A DNA stretch of 5,799 nt from an uncultured Chlorobiaceae bacterium (GTDB lineage: Bacteria > Bacteroidota > Chlorobiia > Chlorobiales > Chlorobiaceae), in assembly GCA_903904495.1 (NCBI GenBank), contig CAIVCU010000243.1, forward strand, positions 1-5,799, in the 5' to 3' direction. Each line of letters opens with the position of its first letter. Position 1 is the first letter of the stretch. The notes beneath the pieces are model-generated. The model did no database searches and was not told the origin of the DNA. It saw only the letters and a list, made by a program, of their open reading frames with translations. Position numbers and translations under genes: made by a program. Of the stretch, positions 1 to 5,217 are shown one piece after another.

Positions 1-960
1 ATCAGTATTGAGAACCGAGAGCGTATGGAAGGTCTTCTGCAACCCCTTCGCCAGCAGATTGAGACGTTCCGTAAGCGGGTCGATGAGGTTCACACCATCG
101 ACACTGAACTTTCCGGACGTCTTTTCGAGCAGGTTCGCCAGCTGCACGAGCTGAGCGGGAAGGTGAGTGACGAGGCCAACCTGCTTGCGAAGGCTATCAA
201 GGGCGACTCGAAAAAGCAGGGTGATTGGGGCGAAATGATTATCGAACGGATCTTTGAAGCATCAGGGCTGGAAAAAGGTCGTGAATACCTGGCCCAGGAG
301 AGCTTTCGTCATGATGATGGAATGCTGAAACGCCCAGATTTTATGGTGATGCTGCCCGCCGACAAAGCGATAATCGTCGATTCAAAGGTTTCGCTGACCG
401 CCTACGAACGCTTTTGTCGCTCTGATGACGAGGTGCAGCGCCAGCAGGCCATGAAAGAGCATGTACAGTCAGTCCGTCGCCATATAACTGAGCTGCAGGC
501 TAAAGGGTACAGTGGAATAAGCGGCAACAGGACCCTTGATTTTGTCATCATGTGTATTCCACTCGAACCTGCCTGGCAGGCCGTCATGCAGACCGACCCG
601 GAACTGATATATGATCTTGCCGGAAAAAACGTGGTCTTGTGTGGTCCGACCACGCTCATGATTACCCTTAAGCTCATTGCGCAAATCTGGCGTCGGGAAA
701 ATGAGAACAACAACGCTGAACTCATAGCTGACAAGGCTGGAAAAATCTACGACCAGGTTTTTCTCGTCGTTGAAGCCATGATGGATGCGAGAAAAAAACT
801 TTCAGGCCTTTCAGACTCATTTGATACTGTTCTTAAACGCATCAAAGAGGGTCGTGGTAATCTTGTGGGAAGGGTAGAGGAGATGCGCCGGCTCGGAGCC
901 AAAGTAAACCGCCCGATACCCCTTGAACTTACTAAGGAATCAGAAACCGATACTGACTGA
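1..960 (+). CDS. rmuC: RmuC-family DNA recombination protein, 5' end outside window
   Basis: The reading frame is open from base 1, so the gene begins upstream; the ATG at 25 is internal and not the likely start. The 319 visible residues start in an amphipathic, coiled-coil-like stretch (about residues 1-60) and continue into the RmuC domain. Visible family hallmarks are KKQGDWGE (about 71-78), RPDF (about 111-114) and IVDSK (about 125-129). The last two fit the D...DxK core of a PD-(D/E)xK nuclease-like fold. The later IPLEPAWQA and GPTTLMITLKLIAQIWR segments are also typical. RmuC proteins are usually 400-500 aa and often start with a membrane anchor, which would lie outside this window. 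The family is linked genetically to limiting rearrangements at inverted repeats; its biochemical activity is not settled. The assignment is secure, and the role is known only at family level. Confidence 0.93.
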   Translation: MSIENRERMEGLLQPLRQQIETFRKRVDEVHTIDTELSGRLFEQVRQLHELSGKVSDEANLLAKAIKGDSKKQGDWGEMIIERIFEASGLEKGREYLAQESFRHDDGMLKRPDFMVMLPADKAIIVDSKVSLTAYERFCRSDDEVQRQQAMKEHVQSVRRHITELQAKGYSGISGNRTLDFVIMCIPLEPAWQAVMQTDPELIYDLAGKNVVLCGPTTLMITLKLIAQIWRRENENNNAELIADKAGKIYDQVFLVVEAMMDARKKLSGLSDSFDTVLKRIKEGRGNLVGRVEEMRRLGAKVNRPIPLELTKESETDTD

Positions 961-1036
961 AATTTGCTCCGAAAGTCGTTGCACAACGTTATAAAAGCCT
1001 TCCTGTCGAACTGCTTTGTATTTTTCCTTCTGCCTC

Positions 1037-1065
1037 TTGATTCGATTTGTTTCGATGGATATAGT
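1037..1065 (+). promoter_or_regulatory. Putative sigma70-type promoter of the mazEF-like operon
   Basis: TTGATT (1037-1042) and TATAGT (1060-1065) are separated by exactly 17 nt and lie just upstream of the antitoxin gene. Each box differs from consensus at one or two positions. The expected transcription start is near 1072, giving a leader of about 40 nt. This is a visual match and has not been tested. Confidence 0.55.
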
Positions 1066-1073
1066 GCCTTACA

Positions 1074-1089
1074 TTCTTACTTGTAAGAA
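1074..1089. promoter_or_regulatory. Putative operator dyad at the mazEF-like transcription start
   Basis: TTCTTAC-TT-GTAAGAA is a perfect 7-bp inverted repeat with a 2-nt centre. It lies directly downstream of the putative -10 box, where a bound protein would block initiation. MazE/AbrB-type antitoxins bind such dyads to autoregulate their operons, so the antitoxin at 1113 is the natural candidate. Binding is inferred from position and symmetry only. Confidence 0.5.
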
Positions 1090-1112
1090 ATTCTGACAAT
1101 AAAAGAGTCCAC

Positions 1113-1337
1113 ATGCACATCGCAAGAATCACCTCCAAAGGCCAGATAACCATCCCGGTCTCAATACGCAAAGCCGCCCAGTTGAAAGCCGGTGATACTC
1201 TGGAGTTTGAACTCAAAGGAGATTATGTCATTGTCAGAAAAATCAAATCGCCAGCAGATGAATATCTGAAAGGAATAGAGGAAACACTGAGTGAATGGTC
1301 CTCACCCGAAGATGAGGAGGCATGGAATGCACTTTGA
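1113..1337 (+). CDS. AbrB/MazE-family antitoxin
   Basis: This 74-aa protein has an N-terminal swapped-hairpin AbrB/MazE/SpoVT domain: TSKGQITIPVSIRKAAQL (residues 7-24) followed by KAGDTLEFEL (25-34) is the family signature, which binds DNA as a dimer. The C-terminal part (about 46-74) is acidic and Trp-containing (EYLKGIEETLSEW, SPEDEEAW), as expected of the tail that wraps and neutralises a MazF toxin. The ATG at 1113 has only a weak ribosome site (AAGAG at about 1103-1107), but the protein start matches the family exactly. The last 11 nt overlap the toxin gene, so translation is probably coupled. The dyad at 1074-1089 is the likely autoregulatory site. The symbol is left blank because MazE-, PemI- and VapB-type labels cannot be separated by eye. 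Confidence 0.88.
   Translation: MHIARITSKGQITIPVSIRKAAQLKAGDTLEFELKGDYVIVRKIKSPADEYLKGIEETLSEWSSPEDEEAWNAL
1315..1320 (+). promoter_or_regulatory. Ribosome binding site deciding the toxin start
   Basis: AGGAGG sits 6 nt before the ATG at 1327, inside the antitoxin coding sequence. It selects 1327 over the in-frame ATG at 1291, which would add 12 residues (MNGPHPKMRRHG) that do not resemble the start of MazF/PemK proteins. Confidence 0.8.
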
Positions 1338-1665
1338 GCCATTTGATGTTGTCATCGTTCCTTTTCCCTTTACCGAAAAACTTGCGGTAAAACGCCGGCC
1401 AGCATTGGTCGTTTCGGGCAACTCATTCAACAATCAGCATGATCATCTCATTCTGGCCATGATCACGACAGCAAAAAACAGGATATGGGCCAGTGATATT
1501 CAATTGCGTGACTGGAAGAGTGCAAATTTGAAGGTGCCATGCAAGGTTCGTTTCAAGCTTTTTACGCTTGACAAGCAACTCATTACTGATCGCCATGGGA
1601 TTCTGTCACAATCAGATAAAGCCACAGTCAAGCTTGCCATGCAGCACTATCTGGCAATCGAGTAA
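1327..1665 (+). CDS. MazF/PemK-family mRNA interferase toxin
   Basis: This 112-aa protein has the family layout. FEPFDVVIVPFPFTE (3-17) is the first strand of the SH3-like barrel, and KRRPALVVS (22-30) carries the conserved Arg-Pro. LAMITTA (43-49) supplies the conserved Ser/Thr region, and KVRFKLFTLDKQLI (73-86) is the later strand pair. MazF/PemK toxins are sequence-specific endoribonucleases that cleave cellular mRNA when the antitoxin is degraded. The length matches the family and there is no visible break, so it is probably active. The gene overlaps the antitoxin by 11 nt (1327-1337), the classic antitoxin-first arrangement. Cleavage specificity cannot be read from the sequence. Confidence 0.88.
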   Translation: MHFEPFDVVIVPFPFTEKLAVKRRPALVVSGNSFNNQHDHLILAMITTAKNRIWASDIQLRDWKSANLKVPCKVRFKLFTLDKQLITDRHGILSQSDKATVKLAMQHYLAIE

Positions 1666-1677
1666 AGAGATAGAGCC

Positions 1678-1696
1678 CTTCTGTTATTGACAGGAG
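1678..1696. other. Hairpin between convergent toxin and HigA genes
   Basis: CTTCTGT-TATTG-ACAGGAG can form a 7-bp stem (one U-G pair in + strand RNA) with a 5-nt loop. It lies in the 39-nt gap between the toxin stop and the HigA stop, where a terminator would be expected. No T-tract follows on either strand, so it is at best a weak intrinsic terminator. Confidence 0.3.
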
Positions 1697-1704
1697 TGAA
1701 AGCC

Positions 1705-2013
1705 TTACAACCTTGATTCGTCATAAGCCTTGATATCCCGTTCGATATTTAAACCTTCATTGTTCAGAGCGACCTGAAGGTCATAATCCATCTGCAGTCC
1801 AAACCAGAAATGGGCAGGGGTCCCGAAATATCGTCCCAGACGCAGAGCTGTTTCTGCTGTGATGCTTCGTTTTCCAGCTACAATATCGTTGATTCGCCAT
1901 ACAGGGATATGGGTATCCTCTGCAATTCTTTTTTCGGTAAGGTTCATTGGGGTGATGTACTCCTCAAACAGAACAGTTCCGGGATGAAGCGGTGATATTT
2001 TGCTGGCAGACAT
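1705..2013 (-). CDS. higA: HigA-family XRE-type antitoxin, apparently without HigB partner
   Basis: This 102-aa protein has the HigA/VapI signature. HPGTVLFEEYITPMNLTEKR (residues 10-29) is followed by a helix-turn-helix with WRINDIVAGKRSITAETALRL (about 39-59) and then GTPAHFWFGLQMDYDL (64-79), the conserved FW..LQ.DYDL end of the domain. Such proteins bind their own promoter and neutralise HigB-type RNases. The ATG at 2013 is supported by TGAGGA on the - strand (2023-2028) 9 nt upstream. HigA usually follows higB in the same transcript. Here the 282 nt upstream encode no RelE/HigB-like frame, and the downstream gap is only 39 nt. It may be an orphan antitoxin, a transcriptional regulator, or one that acts on a toxin encoded elsewhere. 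The convergent MazF-like gene belongs to a different toxin class and has its own antitoxin. Confidence 0.87.
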   Translation of the reverse strand: MSASKISPLHPGTVLFEEYITPMNLTEKRIAEDTHIPVWRINDIVAGKRSITAETALRLGRYFGTPAHFWFGLQMDYDLQVALNNEGLNIERDIKAYDESRL

Positions 2014-2037
2014 GGATGAATATCCTCATAGTAACCT

Positions 2038-2050
2038 GAATTTGCAATTC
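2038..2050. promoter_or_regulatory. Small dyad upstream of HigA gene
   Basis: GAATT-TGC-AATTC is a 13-nt inverted repeat 25 nt upstream of the HigA start codon. HigA proteins repress their own promoters through short palindromes, so this could be an operator. The arms are only 5 bp in an AT-rich region, so chance occurrence is quite possible. Confidence 0.3.
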
Positions 2051-2248
2051 TCAAAGGGTATAGAGTAGATTACCATTTTATTATTGATTTCACCGCTCTT
2101 TATTCTTTTGTTACAATTATAACCAGAATATTATTGGTTCATTTTACTCTTTTCACCCGATTTCTTCTTGTAACTTTGTCTGGAAAATGTTTGAGCGGTA
2201 ATGATTAGTTTTCAGGTGGTGTTAGATGTTTTAACAACGTTACTCATT

Positions 2249-2263
2249 TTCCGGATACCGGAA
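2249..2263. other. Stem-loop downstream of the FtsZ paralogue
   Basis: TTCCGG-ATA-CCGGAA is a perfect 6-bp, GC-rich stem with a 3-nt loop, starting 33 nt past the FtsZ-like stop codon. No run of T follows on the - strand, so it may protect the mRNA 3' end or act with other factors and is not a standard intrinsic terminator. Confidence 0.35.
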
Positions 2264-2295
2264 CCAGACTGCCGATTACTTTCTGAAAATAATGC

Positions 2296-3519
2296 TCAGT
2301 TGTTCATCCTGTGGAGATATGCCGGAGCATCTGAGAGGCCTGTTTGAATTCTACCGGAGCGCAGCTCTTTCTTTGTCGGTGTCAATAGAGTGTGTTCCTG
2401 ATGTTCACCGTCTTTAATCATAGTCTGCCTGCGGATGTAGGCGGGAATAGAATAATCAGTTTCATGCGATTTCCCTATGTTGCATGTTTCTGTAGGTTTT
2501 CCTGGTACTGGTGTGCCCAGCTCCTCAATTGTTTTTCGTTTGAAACCGGTAACGACAACGGTGACACGTGTTTCGCCGGATATGTCTGCTTCTTCAATAT
2601 AGCCGTTGATAACGTTGGTTTCATTGCCTACCTGCGTCTCGATGTAGGTCATAGCCTCCGACATATCTCTCATGGTCACTTCGCCGGTAATGTTGACCAG
2701 AACTCCTTTGGCTCCATGCACTAACACACCTTCCAGCAGAAGATTGTTGAACGTATCAGTTGATGCCCTCAGTGCACGTCGTTCGCCTGATGCGGAAGAT
2801 GTGCTGATAACAGCATCACCAGCATTCGTCATGAGGCCGCAAAGGTCACCAAAGTTGACATTGATATGTCCACGGCTGTTGAGAATATCGGCAATCCCTT
2901 TTACTGTTCTGTACATGACATCGTTTGCCAGATCGAAAGCTTCGTTGACGGTAGTGTTCTCGTTGGCGCTGCTCATAATCTCTTCATTATCAACAAGAAT
3001 AAGTGTGTCGATGTATTTGCGCAGCTCAGTAATACCATTCTCGGCTGTCTTTGCCTTCATTCTCCCTTCGCAGGTGAACGGTTTCGTTATCAGTCCAAGC
3101 GTGAGGATACCCATGTTTCTTGCAATCAGGGCAATCAGCGGGGATGCAATGGTTCCGGTACCTTTGCCCATTCCTGCAACAATAATGACCATATCCGCCC
3201 CATGCAGTTGAGCTGCAATATGCTCACTGTCTTCTTCAGAAATGAGTGTGGTGTTCAAAAGGCCTTTTGAAAAAGCACTGCCAGACTCAATTCCTTTTCC
3301 ATTGGTCGCATTTTTTCCGATTCTCACCCTAATCGGAGCCTTTGAATCCAGAAGCTCCTGAGGTTTTGTATTGAAGGCGATATAGTCGACACCATTGATT
3401 TCGTTCTCAATCATCGTATTCAAAGCATTGCAGCCACAACCGCCGATACCGACGATTTTAATGGTTATTCCTTTACAATGCATGTTCTCAAACAATCCAG
3501 GGTCCAGTTCGAATGCCAT
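2296..3519 (-). CDS. Diverged FtsZ paralogue (tubulin-family GTPase fold)
   Basis: This 407-aa protein aligns by eye along the whole FtsZ domain. T1 loop GIGGCGCN is at 24-31, NTKPQEL (usually NTDxQxL) at 50-56, and T4 AGMGKGTGT at 115-123. ITKPF..EG is at 144-152, AF..ANDV with the base-stacking Phe195 and Asn199 at 194-201, and the C-terminal GAKGVLVNITG strand at 269-279. FtsZ polymerises on GTP to form the division ring. Here the T4 signature GGGTGTG reads GKGTGTI (Lys119, Ile124), and the T7 loop NVDFADV reads NVNFGDL (220-226), so one of the two catalytic Asp is Asn222 while Asp225 remains. GTP turnover is therefore probably altered. SIPAYIRRQ (357-365) matches the FtsZ tail peptide, but 42 more residues follow, ending in SDAPAYLHRM. 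The neighbours are not division genes, so it is probably a second FtsZ; its job is unknown. The start at 3519 keeps the FELD N-terminus but lacks a clear ribosome site. Confidence 0.9.
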   Translation of the reverse strand: MAFELDPGLFENMHCKGITIKIVGIGGCGCNALNTMIENEINGVDYIAFNTKPQELLDSKAPIRVRIGKNATNGKGIESGSAFSKGLLNTTLISEEDSEHIAAQLHGADMVIIVAGMGKGTGTIASPLIALIARNMGILTLGLITKPFTCEGRMKAKTAENGITELRKYIDTLILVDNEEIMSSANENTTVNEAFDLANDVMYRTVKGIADILNSRGHINVNFGDLCGLMTNAGDAVISTSSASGERRALRASTDTFNNLLLEGVLVHGAKGVLVNITGEVTMRDMSEAMTYIETQVGNETNVINGYIEEADISGETRVTVVVTGFKRKTIEELGTPVPGKPTETCNIGKSHETDYSIPAYIRRQTMIKDGEHQEHTLLTPTKKELRSGRIQTGLSDAPAYLHRMNN

Positions 3520-3538
3520 GTTATCAGTCCGATCTCTC

Positions 3539-3573
3539 AGGTAAGGTTATAAAGGGTTACCTCTGTTTTTCAG
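3539..3573 (-). promoter_or_regulatory. Putative promoter with overlapping dyad for the FtsZ paralogue
   Basis: On the - strand, CTGAAA (3573 down to 3568) and TATAAC (3551 down to 3546) are 16 nt apart, which would start transcription near 3538, about 19 nt before the start codon. The inverted repeat AGGTAA (3539-3544) / TTACCT (3557-3562), with a 12-nt spacer, encloses the -10 box and could be an operator. The -35 match is only 4 of 6. Confidence 0.38.
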
Positions 3574-3685
3574 ATAGGTGTCTTACGGTAAAATCAAAAA
3601 CAAATGTACTGAATGTAAAGCAACAATCCAGCTCTTTCCATCCATAAGAAAAAATGCCGTAAGCGGGAATTTTTAAAAAAGATTA

Positions 3686-3713
3686 TTGTTTTATTTATAA
3701 CTGATACTATATT
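3686..3713 (+). promoter_or_regulatory. Putative promoter of the rrf2-ferredoxin operon
   Basis: TTGTTT (3686-3691) and TATATT (3708-3713) are 16 nt apart. The A/T tract TTTTTAAAAA (3670-3679) lies just upstream, in the position of an UP element. The predicted transcription start is near 3720, leaving a leader of about 16 nt before the ATG at 3736. This argues against using the TTG at 3712 as a start codon, because it falls inside the -10 box. Confidence 0.55.
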
Positions 3714-3720
3714 GGTATCA
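3702..3720. promoter_or_regulatory. Putative Rrf2 autoregulatory operator over the -10 box
   Basis: TGATAC-TATATTG-GTATCA is a perfect 6-bp inverted repeat whose 7-nt centre contains the putative -10 element TATATT. A dimeric Rrf2-family regulator bound here would directly exclude RNA polymerase. The adjacent Rrf2 gene is the obvious candidate. I saw no second perfect copy in the window. Confidence 0.55.
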
Positions 3721-3735
3721 ATTAAACAGGCGGCT

Positions 3736-4188
3736 ATGAAAGTTCTCACCAAAAATACGGATTACGCCATACGGGCCCTTCTGGCACTTGCTTCAAAGAC
3801 GGGGAGCTATGTGTCAGCAAAGAGTATTGCTACAGAGCACGATATTCCTTACCAGTTTCTGCGCCGCCTGCTTCAGGAGATGATCCGCCACAACCTGATT
3901 GTTTCAAAGGAGGGAGTTCAGGGAGGTTTTATGATGCAAAAGGATCCTGACGAGATCACCGTAACTGAACTGATTGAGATTTTTCAGGGCAAGGTGCAGG
4001 TGTCGGAATGCATGTTTCGCAAGCAGATTTGCGGCAATCGTGCGCGGTGTGTGCTTCGTCACGAGATTATGCGTATTGAGCAGGTTGTCCAGAGTGAATT
4101 TGAAAAGGTGACCATCGGTAAGCTGCTTAGGGATCTTGAGGCTGCAAATCCAGTAAAACTATCATCAACCCCCATTACTCATAATTGA
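3736..4188 (+). CDS. Rrf2-family transcriptional regulator with Fe-S cysteine triad
   Basis: With the ATG at 3736 this is a 150-aa protein starting MKVLTKNTDYAIRALLALA, the typical Rrf2 N-terminus. A longer form from the TTG at 3712 is unlikely because that codon overlaps the promoter. The winged helix-turn-helix spans about 26-65: VSAKSIATEHDIPYQFLRRL, then VSKEGVQGGF as the wing. Cys92, Cys99 and Cys105 (C-x6-C-x5-C) match the cluster-binding triad of IscR- and NsrR-type members, and Asp9 sits where some NsrR proteins have an Asp ligand. Such regulators sense Fe-S status, redox state or nitric oxide. In enteric bacteria NsrR represses hcp; the hcp gene downstream here suggests an NO-responsive role, but this is inference. 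The gene is 19 nt upstream of the ferredoxin gene, probably in one operon. Confidence 0.9.
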   Translation: MKVLTKNTDYAIRALLALASKTGSYVSAKSIATEHDIPYQFLRRLLQEMIRHNLIVSKEGVQGGFMMQKDPDEITVTELIEIFQGKVQVSECMFRKQICGNRARCVLRHEIMRIEQVVQSEFEKVTIGKLLRDLEAANPVKLSSTPITHN

Positions 4189-4195
4189 ACGCATA

Positions 4196-4201
4196 AAGGA
4201 G
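4196..4201 (+). promoter_or_regulatory. Strong ribosome binding site of the ferredoxin-like gene
   Basis: AAGGAG lies 6 nt before the ATG at 4208, in the 19-nt gap after rrf2. It fixes the start and suggests strong translation compared with the weak site in front of rrf2. Confidence 0.75.
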
Positions 4202-4207
4202 TTAAAA

Positions 4208-5101
4208 ATGAAACGGCAGATTATCACCATAGATGAAAACAAATGTTCCGGATGCGGAGACTGCATTCCTGGTTGTCCCGAGGGCGCGTTACAGGTGATC
4301 GATGGCAAGGCCCGCCTCATCAGCGACCTTTTTTGCGATGGTCTTGGAGCCTGTATCGGCCACTGCCCGACCGGAGCGATGAAGATCGAAACCCGCGAAG
4401 CTGAACCCTACGACGAAAAGCGCGTGATGCATGAAAGCATTGCAAAAGGCGGACCGAATGTCATTGCTGCGCATCTGCACCATCTTATGGATCATGGCCA
4501 GAGTGACTTTGTGCGGCAGGCACTTGAATACCTTCAGGAGCAGGGTATTGAGAATCCTCTTGAGCGTAAACCTGCAAGAAAACCGGCTGCGCAACATTCT
4601 CCTGCTGCTCACAGCCATGCAGCCCACGCCGGCGGATGCCCAGGCAGCAGGACTATCGATTTCAGTGCCAATGGTAAATCTGAAGCAGCGGTTCTCGTTA
4701 CTACAAAGGCTCCGGTTCAAAGCGCACTCCGCCAGTGGCCCATCCAGCTTCACCTCGTTTCACCGCAGGCCCCGTATTTCCAAGGGTCTGATCTCTTGCT
4801 TGCAGCCGATTGTTGCGCATTTGCTGTAGGAGACTTCCATAGCTCCTTCATGAATGGTAAAAGTCTTGCAATAGCCTGCCCGAAGCTTGATTCAGAAATG
4901 GATATCTATGTTGACAAACTTGCTGCCATGATCGATCTGTCACAAATCAACACCATCACCGTTGCCATTATGGAGGTGCCATGCTGTGGCGGCCTGATGT
5001 CGATTGTTGCCGAAGCACAACGTAAAGCCAAACGCAAGGTCCCGGTGAAAAAAGTGCTCATCAGTCTGCAAGGCGAAACGTTATCGGAAGAGTGGGTTTG
5101 A
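4208..5101 (+). CDS. Ferredoxin-like protein with extended C-terminal cysteine domain
   Basis: This 297-aa cytoplasmic protein starts with a ferredoxin domain (about 1-60). The first cluster motif is complete: CSGCGDCIPGCP gives Cys13, 16, 19 and 23. The second, CDGLGACIGHCP, has Cys43, 49 and 53 but Leu46 where the second Cys is expected, so it may hold a [3Fe-4S] cluster or use another ligand. A helical segment (about 66-115, with H89, H91, H92 and H96) leads to an Ala/His/Pro-rich linker (about 122-142). The C-terminal domain (146-297) has paired cysteines at 202-203 and 259-260 (VPCCGG), plus Cys144 and Cys224. Similar long ferredoxins occur beside hcp in many anaerobes. Hcp needs an electron donor, so this is a plausible partner, but that is inferred from context. 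The function of the C-terminal domain is not known to me. Confidence 0.85.
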   Translation: MKRQIITIDENKCSGCGDCIPGCPEGALQVIDGKARLISDLFCDGLGACIGHCPTGAMKIETREAEPYDEKRVMHESIAKGGPNVIAAHLHHLMDHGQSDFVRQALEYLQEQGIENPLERKPARKPAAQHSPAAHSHAAHAGGCPGSRTIDFSANGKSEAAVLVTTKAPVQSALRQWPIQLHLVSPQAPYFQGSDLLLAADCCAFAVGDFHSSFMNGKSLAIACPKLDSEMDIYVDKLAAMIDLSQINTITVAIMEVPCCGGLMSIVAEAQRKAKRKVPVKKVLISLQGETLSEEWV

Positions 5102-5127
5102 AAACAGTCGGCATTTGGCAGTTCTTC

Positions 5128-5158
5128 CCCTGTCATCCCGAAACGAAGTGAGGGATCC
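5128..5158. repeat. Dispersed-repeat-like element
   Basis: The segment contains TGTCATCCCGAAACGAAG followed by TGAGGGATCC. It resembles a short dispersed repeat of the form GTCATCC(C/T)GA.CGAAG.GA.GGATC that I recall from intergenic regions of many bacterial genomes. Read on the - strand it gives the telltale spurious peptide DPSLRFGMTGE. ATCCC (5135-5139) and GGGAT (5152-5156) can pair as a hairpin. Only one copy is in this window, so repetition elsewhere in the genome is inferred. Confidence 0.5.
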
Positions 5159-5217
5159 ATCTTTCTCCAATCTCAGAACTCAACCATGCCTTCCAGCACT
5201 ATTAATACTACATTTTT

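Larger units (their letters stand above)
2014..2295. other. AT-rich intergenic stretch without a gene
   Basis: This gap lies between the end of the FtsZ paralogue and the HigA start, both read on the - strand. I read both strands for a HigB-like frame (about 90 codons) and found only short, stop-rich frames. It contains the small dyads listed at 2038-2050 and 2249-2263. On the - strand it also has one TATAAT (2121 down to 2116), but with no good -35 box, so I do not call it a promoter. A decayed toxin gene is possible but cannot be shown here. Confidence 0.6.

Noticed and set aside
402..734. 110-codon - strand frame (and the nested 469-684)
   Set aside because: Antisense to the well-supported RmuC domain; no motif.
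977..988. CGTTG-CA-CAACG inverted repeat after rmuC as a terminator
   Set aside because: The 2-nt centre is too small for a stable hairpin loop and no T-tract follows. It may be a chance palindrome.
2025..2054. Promoter TTGAGA ... TATGAG on the - strand just before HigA
   Set aside because: The -10 box would overlap the ribosome site and leave a leader of only a few nt, so the elements cannot work together.
2672..3211. 179-codon open frame on the + strand, with two others at 2392-2724 and 2866-3270
   Set aside because: All lie antisense inside the FtsZ paralogue, whose - strand frame shows clear family motifs throughout. Their translations have no recognisable domain and are shadow frames.
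3582..3663. CTTACGG ... CCGTAAG inverted repeat across the divergent region
   Set aside because: The 7-bp arms are 68 nt apart, and a match of this size is expected by chance in a region this long. Not reported as a feature.
3712..3735. TTG start at 3712 giving an Rrf2 protein 8 residues longer
   Set aside because: The TTG falls inside the putative -10 box and operator, and the extra residues precede the conserved MKVLTKNTDY start of the family.
4289..4753. 154-codon open frame on the - strand, and 132 codons at 4431-4829 on the + strand
   Set aside because: Both are inside the ferredoxin-like gene. They have no family resemblance and no ribosome sites worth noting.
4906..5160. 84-codon - strand frame starting MDPSLRFGMTGEE
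   Set aside because: The start is the translation of the dispersed-repeat-like element and the rest is antisense to the ferredoxin-like gene; it is a typical spurious ORF.
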